NCBI GenBank assembly: GCA_937948705.1
Contig: CALECF010000233.1
Coordinates: 1 to 9,208 of the forward strand
DNA from: an uncultured Anaerosolibacter sp.
GTDB lineage: Bacteria > Bacillota_A > Clostridia > Peptostreptococcales > Thermotaleaceae
Length of the DNA stretch: 9,208 bases
Reading direction: 5' to 3'
Shown piece by piece: positions 1-5,807 of the stretch. Position 1 is the stretch's first letter. Each line of letters opens with the position of its first letter. Under the pieces are notes generated by a model. It saw only the letters and a list, made by a program, of their open reading frames with translations. It ran no database searches and was not told where the DNA came from. The position numbers and the translations under genes are program-made.

Positions 1-672
1 TATCAATCTGCTGTCATGGCTAAAGACTATTTTTTTGAGGATAATCCGAATTCACCGATTAAGATTTATGTAGTGGATTCAAAGTGTATGAGCCATGGAA
101 GTGGATGGTTGATTTTAAAAAGTGCAAGGCTGAGAGAGCAAGAAGCTAATTTTGAAGAACTCATAACTTTTAATGAGTCCTATAAAACAAATGTAAAACA
201 TTTCCTTTCTGTAGATGATTTAGATCATCTGATTAAAAGTGGAAGATTAACAAATGCCAGTGCGTTTATTGGTAAAATTCTAAAGCTGAAGCCCATCATG
301 ACAATGAAAAAAGGGAAAGGATCAATCGTAGCAAAAGAGAGAGGTCGGAAAAAAGTACTTGAGCATTATGTAAATGAGTTTCTTAAAAGAAATGATCCCC
401 AAATGACGGATTTTATTATTATTGGCTATACATCAGATAGAACCTATGCTGAAAGCTTAAAAATAAAAATTCTTGAAGAAACCAAATTTACAGGAGACAT
501 ATTTATTATGCAAATGGGCGTTGCAGTTGGCACCCACGTTGGATTAGGTGCAATTTCAATGTTTTTTATTGAAAAAAGCCATCAGAAAGACAGTTTATTA
601 ATCAATGAAATGCATGGTCTCATCGATAAAAAAAATGAATTTATAAAGAAGTTTACAAATCATACAAATTAA
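1..672 (+). CDS. DegV family fatty-acid-binding protein, 3' part (5' end outside window)
   Basis: The frame is open from base 1 (first codons read YQSAVMAKDY), so the ATG at 16 is internal and the gene starts before the window. DegV proteins bind fatty acids; in Firmicutes (FakB) they present them to the kinase FakA for phosphorylation in the cytoplasm. The visible 223 codons match the second half of the fold: a VVDSK strand, the VDDLDHLIKSGRLTNASAFIG segment (family form VDDLxxLxxGGRI..A), KLKPIM, and the C-terminal GTHVGLGAISMFF (family form GTHxGPGAxxxxF, so here Leu replaces the usual Pro). The gene closes with TAA at 670-672 inside a long hairpin. The lipid ligand cannot be told from sequence, and no fakA is visible here. 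Confidence 0.88.
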   Translation, partial: YQSAVMAKDYFFEDNPNSPIKIYVVDSKCMSHGSGWLILKSARLREQEANFEELITFNESYKTNVKHFLSVDDLDHLIKSGRLTNASAFIGKILKLKPIMTMKKGKGSIVAKERGRKKVLEHYVNEFLKRNDPQMTDFIIIGYTSDRTYAESLKIKILEETKFTGDIFIMQMGVAVGTHVGLGAISMFFIEKSHQKDSLLINEMHGLIDKKNEFIKKFTNHTN

Positions 673-724
673 AAAATAGTAGACCAGTGATGATCTGGTC
701 TACTATTTTTTAATTTGTATGATT
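658..724. terminator. 30-bp perfect inverted repeat, bidirectional terminator
   Basis: Arms 658-687 and 695-724 are perfectly complementary around the 7-base loop TGATGAT. The stem centre (TAGTAGACCAG/CTGGTCTACTA) is flanked by A6 and T6 tracts, so it can act as an intrinsic terminator in both directions. It contains the last four codons and stop of degV on the plus strand and the last seven codons and stop (TAG, 705-703) of the small minus-strand gene. The arms are unusually long for a terminator. Confidence 0.85.
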
Positions 725-783
725 AACTCTAGTAAGCTAATTCCCATCAGAGTAATCCAAAGGCTTCTGCGCCCTCTCATCAT
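703..783 (-). CDS. 26-aa putative small membrane protein, unrecognised
   Basis: The product is 26 residues from ATG at 783-781, or 25 from the adjacent ATG at 780-778. It has a basic N-terminus (MMRGRRS), then a hydrophobic stretch LWITLMGISLLELII with one Glu, and a basic tail (QIKK). This fits a single short membrane helix or amphipathic helix. Support for a real gene is a strong GGGAGG Shine-Dalgarno at 793-788, 4 bases from the first ATG and 7 from the second, and a stop codon that falls inside the convergent terminator at 658-724. I do not recognise the family and assign no function. It converges on degV and stands apart from the hydrogenase operon. The small size is the main reason for doubt. 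Confidence 0.55.
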   Translation of the reverse strand: MMRGRRSLWITLMGISLLELIIQIKK

Positions 784-787
784 AAAA

Positions 788-793
788 CCTCCC
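788..793 (-). promoter_or_regulatory. Ribosome binding site of the small minus-strand gene
   Basis: On the minus strand the bases read GGGAGG followed by TTTT and two ATG codons in tandem. It is a near-optimal anti-16S match and the main evidence that the 26-codon frame is translated. The 7-base spacing favours the second ATG, but either can serve. Confidence 0.6.
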
Positions 794-835
794 ATGAGCG
801 TAAAATAGCGTAACAAAACATATATATGATCTTAG

Positions 836-853
836 CTGTTAATTTATTACAAT
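836..853 (+). promoter_or_regulatory. Possible Rex-like operator half-site
   Basis: CTGTTAATTTATTACAAT resembles the redox regulator Rex consensus TTGTTAANNNNTTAACAA. Six of seven left-half bases match; the right half matches only if one base is deleted (TTACAA). Rex controls NADH-linked fermentative and hydrogenase genes in Firmicutes, so the position upstream of the hnd operon is suggestive. It lies upstream of the terminator at 921-966, which weakens any link to hnd. Low confidence. Confidence 0.2.
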
Positions 854-920
854 AATATGATGAAACTACATTTTATGGAACAAATAATAGGAATTATGCT
901 AAGCATGTAGAGAACGATGT

Positions 921-966
921 AAAAGAGACCTGTGGCAAGTAAAGTTGTACAGGTTTCTTTTTATTT
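921..966 (+). terminator. Orphan intrinsic terminator upstream of the hydrogenase operon
   Basis: Arms 921-933 (AAAAGAGACCTGT) and 949-961 (ACAGGTTTCTTTT) pair over 13 bp with one G-U pair, and a T-rich run follows to 966. Inside the loop, GCAA and TTGT can pair further. No recognisable plus-strand gene ends here. It may end a small RNA started in 800-900, or act as an attenuator for the downstream hydrogenase genes. Confidence 0.65.
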
Positions 967-975
967 TTCAGTTAG

Positions 976-1005
976 TTTACAAAAACAGGGGATGGCTGTT
1001 TTAAA
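976..1005 (+). promoter_or_regulatory. Candidate promoter for the hnd operon
   Basis: TTTACA (976-981; 5 of 6 to the sigma-A -35) and TTTAAA (1000-1005; 4 of 6 to the -10) are separated by 18 bp and lie directly downstream of the orphan terminator. A start near 1012 would give a leader of about 60 bases before hndA. No better -35/-10 pair was seen between 796 and 1060, but the -10 is imperfect. Confidence 0.4.
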
Positions 1006-1074
1006 ACACTTAGGAATAGGAAATAGTAAGAGAGGTATAGGTTTCTCATATGAATAGAAAGGATGGTGAAAAGC

Positions 1075-1587
1075 ATGACGAAACCCCAAGCGATTAGTGT
1101 AACAAAACCTATTGTTGAGGATTTGCCCACGGAAAAATTTGATGAATTGGAAGCATTTATCGATAACATGGAAACAACAAAAGGAGCTTTAATTGAAATT
1201 CTTCACAAGGCCCAGAATATTTTTGGATACCTCCCGCGAGATGTTCAGCTTTATGTGGCAAGAAAGTTAGGTATTCCAGGCGCAGAGGTTTATGGTGTTG
1301 TAAGCTTTTATTCCTACTTTACTACCAAGCCAGGAGGAAAACATACCTTAAGTGTCTGTATGGGAACAGCTTGTTTTGTTAGGGGAGCGGACAAAGTTAT
1401 CGAAAAGTTTAAAGAAAAGCTGGGCGTAGAATCAAATGAAATTACAGAGGATGGACTTTTTTCATTGAAGGACGTTCGCTGCATTGGTGCATGTGGTTTA
1501 GCACCAGTAGTGACAGTAGGGGATAAAGTATATGGAAGGGTAAAAGAAGAGGACATAGACGATATCATCAAAGCATATCGCGGTTAG
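1075..1587 (+). CDS. hndA: NuoE-like [2Fe-2S] subunit of multisubunit [FeFe]-hydrogenase (HndA/HydC)
   Basis: 170-residue cytoplasmic electron-transfer subunit, homologous to the 24-kDa subunit of complex I. The thioredoxin-like domain carries all four ligands of its [2Fe-2S] cluster: C95 and C100 (CMGTAC) and C136 and C140 (CIGAC). The helical N-terminus (ALIEILHKAQNIFGYLPRDV) and the GVVSFYSYF segment are typical. I place the start at 1075: GGATGGTGA at 1061-1069 is a good ribosome site 5 bases upstream, while the in-frame ATG at 1063 overlaps that site and would have no spacing. First gene of the operon, with 11 bases to the hndB start. The partner is HndC, through which it connects to the flavin site. 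Length matches HndA of Desulfovibrio (about 170 aa). Confidence 0.93.
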   Translation: MTKPQAISVTKPIVEDLPTEKFDELEAFIDNMETTKGALIEILHKAQNIFGYLPRDVQLYVARKLGIPGAEVYGVVSFYSYFTTKPGGKHTLSVCMGTACFVRGADKVIEKFKEKLGVESNEITEDGLFSLKDVRCIGACGLAPVVTVGDKVYGRVKEEDIDDIIKAYRG

Positions 1588-1598
1588 GAGGTATGAAA

Positions 1599-1991
1599 AT
1601 GAAGGTTAAATCTTTAGAGGAATTAAGAAAAATCAGAGAAGCGCATCAAGATAAGGTAAGCTTACGAGATTATGGGGAAGTAACAGGAGATAAAATAGAA
1701 ATATTAATCGGCATGGCAACCTGCGGCATTTCATCGGGAGCAAGAGAAACCTTAAATGCCTTTGTAGAGGAGCTCGCAAAAGAGAAGATAGAGAATATAA
1801 AAGTAGTACCTGTAGGATGTATTGGTTACTGCCATTCGGAACCCACGGTTCAAGTAAATGCCCCGGGGCACAAACCAGTACTATATGGAAAAGTAAAAGC
1901 AGATAAAGTACATGAGATCATTGAAAAACATATAAAAGGTGGAACACCAGTAGAAAGTTTGATAGTAGAAATTGATTTTGAAAGGGCATGA
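1599..1991 (+). CDS. hndB: Thioredoxin-like [2Fe-2S] ferredoxin subunit (HndB)
   Basis: 130-residue small subunit of the HndABCD-type hydrogenase, similar in size to Desulfovibrio HndB. After a charged helical N-terminus (residues 1-25) comes one thioredoxin-fold ferredoxin domain with GMATCGISSGARE (C42) and VGCIGYCHSEP (C74, C78). Only three cysteines are seen; aligned to HndA, Ile37 sits at the position of the first ligand. Start: GGAGG at 1587-1591 overlaps the hndA stop and lies 7 bases from ATG 1599; the in-frame ATG at 1593 is only 1 base away and is unlikely. Its partner is presumably HndC or HndD; its exact role in the complex is not known to me. A 91-base gap separates it from hndC, the longest in the operon. 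Confidence 0.88.
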   Translation: MKVKSLEELRKIREAHQDKVSLRDYGEVTGDKIEILIGMATCGISSGARETLNAFVEELAKEKIENIKVVPVGCIGYCHSEPTVQVNAPGHKPVLYGKVKADKVHEIIEKHIKGGTPVESLIVEIDFERA

Positions 1992-2082
1992 TTCCACTTA
2001 AACGGATAGTACTTCGTAATAAAAAGGCTGCTAAATAAGCTTAATCTCAACAGCATGTTAAATGTAGTAAAGGAGGTTAGTC

Positions 2083-3729
2083 ATGGCAAGAACGCGTACA
2101 AGTATTATGGTCTGTGGTGGTACAGGCTGTTTGGCTACTGAGAGTGACAAGGTATTGAAGAATCTAGAAGTAATCATTAAAGCCCGTGGATATGCAGAGG
2201 AAGTGCAGGTTGTCAGAACCGGTTGTTTTGGATTCTGCGAGCAAGGACCTATTGTAAAAATTGAACCGGATGATGTTTTCTATGTGAAGGTTGGTCCAAA
2301 GGATGCCAAAGATATCGTCGATGAACATATCGTAAAAGGTAGAAGGGTTGACCGGTTACTCTATGAAGAGCCAGTAGAAAAAGAGAAGATTAAAAAGCAA
2401 GAGGATATGCCCTTTTATAAAAAGCAGGTACGGGTTGCACTCAGAAATTGTGGTTTGATTAATCCAGAGGATATTTATGAATACATCGCCCTTGGTGGAT
2501 ATGAGGCATTGGGAAAAGCTGTCACTGAGATGACAAGGGATCACGTGATAGATATAGTGAAAAAGTCAGGTCTTCGAGGCCGAGGCGGTGGAGGATTCCC
2601 CACAGGACTAAAGTGGGAGATTACGAAAAAGAATGAGAGCAATGTAAAGTTTATTATCTGCAATGCAGATGAAGGCGATCCAGGAGCCTTTATGGATCGC
2701 AGTATCCTAGAGGGAGATCCTCACAGTGTACTGGAGGCAATGGCTATCGGTGCATATGCCATCGGGGCAGATAAGGGTATCATTTACATACGTGCGGAAT
2801 ATCCTCTTGCCATATCCAGGCTCAATACAGCACTGAAGCAGGCGAGAGAAATAGGATTACTAGGTAAAAATATTTTCGGATCAGATTTTAGTTTTGATAT
2901 TGATTTGAAGTATGGTGCAGGAGCATTCGTATGCGGGGAGGAAACAGCACTGATTAACTCCTGTGAAGGAAAGCGGGGAGAGCCAAATTTTAAACCACCC
3001 TACCCAGCCGAAGAAGGATATTGGGGGCATCCAACCTGTGTGAACAATGTAGAAACCTTTGCAAATATTGCACCTATCATCATGAGAGGCGCTGAGTGGT
3101 TTGCTTCCATGGGAACAGAAAAGAGTAAAGGGACAAAAGTTTTTGCCCTTGCAGGTAAAATCAATAATGTAGGTTTGGTAGAGGTACCTATGGGCATCAC
3201 CCTTCGAGAGATTATTTTTGATATAGGCGGAGGAATTCCCAAAGGAAAGAAATTTAAAGCAGTACAGACTGGAGGCCCTTCCGGAGGTGTAATTACCGAG
3301 GAAGGATTAGATACACCGATAGATTATGACAGTCTTCTGGAACGTGGCTCTATGATGGGTTCTGGTGGGATGATTGTTATGGACGAAGATGATAATATGG
3401 TAAATATCGCGAAATTCTATCTCGAATTTACCATGGATGAAGCTTGTGGACGATGCAACCCAGGGCGCATTGGTACCAAAAGACTTTTTGAATTTCTCCA
3501 TAAGATAACCAGTGGAAAAGCAACCATGGCTGACATAGACGCCATGAAGCAATTGGCCTATATGGTAAAAGAGAGTTCCTTATGCGGCTTATGCCAAACG
3601 GCGCCAAATCCGATTATCAGTACAATGAAGCATTTCTGGGATGAGTATATGGCCTTTATCAAAGATGTAGACCATCCTCAAGGAGAAGGAAGGTATACAC
3701 CAAAGAATAAGATCGGAATAAAATCTTGA
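2083..3729 (+). CDS. hndC: NuoF-like NAD(P)/FMN subunit of [FeFe]-hydrogenase (HndC/HydB), lacking the C-terminal ferredoxin domain
   Basis: 548-residue diaphorase subunit that exchanges electrons with NAD(P)H. Domains in order: N-terminal thioredoxin-like [2Fe-2S] domain (C11, C16, C48, C52; CGGTGC and CFGFC); NuoF core with FMN loop GLRGRGGGGFPTGLKW (163-178), NADEGDPGAFMDR (194-206) and the GAGAFVCGEETALINS region (278-293); SLBB region about 345-430; and the N3-cluster helical domain (450-510). Two oddities. The cluster motif reads CGRCNPGRIG (C455, C458, Gly461 instead of Cys), and the fourth-ligand segment reads SLCGLCQTAPNP (C501 plus an extra C504, usually Gly). The protein stops about 40 residues after that segment, with no CxxCxxC ferredoxin domain. 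The next gene starts 19 bases later, so this is not a frameshift. Start supported by AGGAGG 6 bases upstream. Confidence 0.93.
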   Translation: MARTRTSIMVCGGTGCLATESDKVLKNLEVIIKARGYAEEVQVVRTGCFGFCEQGPIVKIEPDDVFYVKVGPKDAKDIVDEHIVKGRRVDRLLYEEPVEKEKIKKQEDMPFYKKQVRVALRNCGLINPEDIYEYIALGGYEALGKAVTEMTRDHVIDIVKKSGLRGRGGGGFPTGLKWEITKKNESNVKFIICNADEGDPGAFMDRSILEGDPHSVLEAMAIGAYAIGADKGIIYIRAEYPLAISRLNTALKQAREIGLLGKNIFGSDFSFDIDLKYGAGAFVCGEETALINSCEGKRGEPNFKPPYPAEEGYWGHPTCVNNVETFANIAPIIMRGAEWFASMGTEKSKGTKVFALAGKINNVGLVEVPMGITLREIIFDIGGGIPKGKKFKAVQTGGPSGGVITEEGLDTPIDYDSLLERGSMMGSGGMIVMDEDDNMVNIAKFYLEFTMDEACGRCNPGRIGTKRLFEFLHKITSGKATMADIDAMKQLAYMVKESSLCGLCQTAPNPIISTMKHFWDEYMAFIKDVDHPQGEGRYTPKNKIGIKS

Positions 3730-3748
3730 GAATAAGTGAGGTGAAAAC

Positions 3749-5533
3749 ATGTCTGGAAGCGAAAAGAAGTATGAAGATAGAAAGAAAGTACAAATCATAA
3801 TAAATGATCAAGAATTAACAGTTCCAGAGGGAATTACCATCTTAGAGGCAGCCCATGAAGTGGGTGTCAAAATTCCTACACTATGCCATCTGGATCTGCA
3901 TGATCTACAACTGTACAATAAAACAGCTTCTTGTAGAGTCTGCATGGTTGAGCTTGTAGATGCCAGCGGGAATCGAAATCGGCTTGTGCCTTCCTGTGTA
4001 ACAAGAGCAAGCGAAGGGATGGCCGTACGCACGGATACACTTCGTGCAATCAATGCGAGAAGAATGGCAGTAGAGCTACTTTTATCAAATCACCCAAATG
4101 AATGCTTTACCTGTCCTAAAAACTTAGAATGTGAGTTGCAATCCTTAGCAGAAGAACTAAATATACGTGAAATACGATGGGAAGGGGAACGGATGGATTA
4201 TCCCAAGGATCTATCTAGTGATGCCATTGTAAAGGATTCTAACAAGTGTATTTACTGTAGACGGTGTGAAACTGGGTGTAATGTTGTACAAACCTGTGGG
4301 ATCCTCTCCGGAATCGGAAGGGGATTTAATGCCTTTGTAGGTCCAGCCTTTAATATTCCTATGGTTGAATCTTCCTGCACCTATTGTGGTCAGTGTGTGC
4401 AGGTATGTCCTACTGCTGCGCTTACAGAGGTTTTTCATGTAGACAAGGTATGGGAAGCCCTAAATGATCCTGACAAGCATGTGATCGTCCAGACGGCCCC
4501 AGCTATCCGTGTGGCGCTGGGAGAGCTTTTTGGCATGGAGGCAGGAACGATTGTTACAGGGAAAATGGTAACCGCATTAAAGCGTATGGGGTTTCATGGG
4601 GTATTTGATACAAATTTCGGTGCTGATTTAACGATTATGGAGGAAGCATCAGAGCTAATTTATCGCCTTAAAAATAATAAAACCTTACCCATTCTTACAA
4701 ACTGTTGCCCTGCTTGGGTAAAGTTTATTGAGCATCAGTTTCCAGAACTGCTCCATGTACCGTCAACCTGTAAGTCTCCTCATATTATGTTTGGAACCAT
4801 TGCAAAAACATATTATGCTGAAAAAAATGGATTGGACCCTGACAATATTGTTGTGGTATCGGTCATGCCTTGTATTGCTAAAAAAGCTGAGGCAAAAAGG
4901 CCAGAGCTTACAAAGGATGAACATAATAATGTAGATATCGTAATTACGACAAGAGAGCTTGGAGCTATGATTAAAGAGGCGGGAATAGAATTTGATAGGC
5001 TGCCTGATAGCGAATTTGATCAACCCTTGGGAGAAACTACTGGCGCATCGGTGATATTTGGAACTGCAGGTGGTGTAATCGAAGCGGCGGTTCGTACAGC
5101 TTATGAATGGATGACAGGAGAAACTCTTGAAAATGTTGAATTTGAGCAGCTACGAGGAATGGAAGCCATCAGAAAAGCTACTGTTAAAATAGGAGATCAA
5201 GAGCTGAAGATTGGTATCGCCAGTGGATTGGGAAATGCCCGAGTCATTCTTGAAGAAATTCGCGAAGGAAAAGCAGACTATCATGCCATCGAAATTATGG
5301 CCTGCCCTGGTGGGTGTGTAGGCGGAGGTGGCCAGCCCTATCATCATGGGAATCACGAAATTGTTAAAAAGCGTAGAGAGGCGATCTACGAGGAAGATCG
5401 AAGAAAGAAAGTTCGAAAATCTCACGAAAATAAGGAGATATTAGAGCTATACAAAACATATTTAGGAGAACCCTTTGGAGAAGTGGCTCATCGATTGCTG
5501 CATACCCATTTTGAGGAAAGAGAAAGAATTTAG
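3749..5533 (+). CDS. hndD: [FeFe]-hydrogenase catalytic subunit (HndD/HydA)
   Basis: 594-residue cytoplasmic subunit that reversibly reduces protons to H2. Domains: plant-type [2Fe-2S] (C46, C62, C65, C83); His-ligated [4Fe-4S] (H115, C119, C122, C128); two [4Fe-4S] (C167/170/173/177 and C210/213/216/220); H-cluster domain (about 245-530); and a C-terminal small-subunit-like tail (to LLHTHFEE). H-cluster motifs: L1 TNCCPAW (317-323; usual TSCCPxW), L2 MPCIAKKAE (C374, K377), L3 IMACPGGCVGGGGQP (C519, C523). Aligned to C. pasteurianum CpI, the proton path is intact (C319, E299, E302, R306, S339). Start 3749 follows GAGGTG by 5 bases. No maturation genes (hydEFG) occur in the window. Last gene of the operon, followed by a terminator. 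Confidence 0.96.
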   Translation: MSGSEKKYEDRKKVQIIINDQELTVPEGITILEAAHEVGVKIPTLCHLDLHDLQLYNKTASCRVCMVELVDASGNRNRLVPSCVTRASEGMAVRTDTLRAINARRMAVELLLSNHPNECFTCPKNLECELQSLAEELNIREIRWEGERMDYPKDLSSDAIVKDSNKCIYCRRCETGCNVVQTCGILSGIGRGFNAFVGPAFNIPMVESSCTYCGQCVQVCPTAALTEVFHVDKVWEALNDPDKHVIVQTAPAIRVALGELFGMEAGTIVTGKMVTALKRMGFHGVFDTNFGADLTIMEEASELIYRLKNNKTLPILTNCCPAWVKFIEHQFPELLHVPSTCKSPHIMFGTIAKTYYAEKNGLDPDNIVVVSVMPCIAKKAEAKRPELTKDEHNNVDIVITTRELGAMIKEAGIEFDRLPDSEFDQPLGETTGASVIFGTAGGVIEAAVRTAYEWMTGETLENVEFEQLRGMEAIRKATVKIGDQELKIGIASGLGNARVILEEIREGKADYHAIEIMACPGGCVGGGGQPYHHGNHEIVKKRREAIYEEDRRKKVRKSHENKEILELYKTYLGEPFGEVAHRLLHTHFEERERI

Positions 5534-5581
5534 GAGATTTATCTTCAATAGAGTATTAAATGAAAAAAGCAAAATTTATTT

Positions 5582-5615
5582 TAAAAAACATGACAGATGG
5601 TTGTCATGTTTTTTA
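5582..5615 (+). terminator. Intrinsic terminator of the hnd operon
   Basis: Stem TAAAAAACATGACA (5582-5595) pairs perfectly with TGTCATGTTTTTTA (5602-5615) around the loop GATGGT, and the T6 run is part of the 3' arm. It lies 49 bases after the hndD stop. Confidence 0.88.
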
Positions 5616-5712
5616 CGTTATCATTAAAAAAAAATTTCAGATAATTGTACGCGTTATAAACACACTTGTACTCATATAAAATACAAAAATTATATAAATT
5701 TCATGATTTTGA

Positions 5713-5741
5713 TTGCAATGTGCTTCGAAAAGCTATACAAT
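5713..5741 (+). promoter_or_regulatory. Sigma-A-type promoter for hom
   Basis: TTGCAA (5713-5718) and TACAAT (5736-5741) are separated by an optimal 17 bp. The expected start near 5748 gives a leader of about 60 bases with a small 6-bp hairpin (5764-5780) and GGAGG at 5794-5798 before the hom ATG. No T-box or threonine attenuator was seen. A weaker upstream pair starting with TTGTAC near 5667 is also possible. Confidence 0.6.
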
Positions 5742-5807
5742 GATAAGAAATTTACTTCACATTCTGCCTATAAAAGGTAGTGGTGTTACAATCGGAGGAA
5801 TGAAAAC

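Noticed and set aside
875..910. 11-codon frame MEQIIGIMLSM as a leader peptide upstream of the orphan terminator
   Set aside because: No ribosome binding site precedes it (ACTACATTTT), and it has no run of regulatory codons.
933..951. Sigma-54-like promoter (TGGCA...TTGTA)
   Set aside because: The spacing is one base too long, the -12 GC is GT, and the bases lie inside the loop of the terminator hairpin.
947..1046. Direct repeat GTA(C/T)AGGTTTCT at 947-958 and 1035-1046 as an alternative RNA fold
   Set aside because: Only 11 of 12 bases match over a short A/T-rich stretch. The second copy is downstream of the terminator, so it cannot act as an antiterminator.
972..1169. 65-residue minus-strand frame
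   Set aside because: It overlaps the hndA start and promoter region, has no ribosome site, and matches no family; it is a shadow of the hydrogenase leader.
5616..5712. Gene or riboswitch between the hnd terminator and the hom promoter
   Set aside because: Very A/T-rich, with stops in all frames and no conserved riboswitch or T-box core; only weak promoter-like hexamers are seen.
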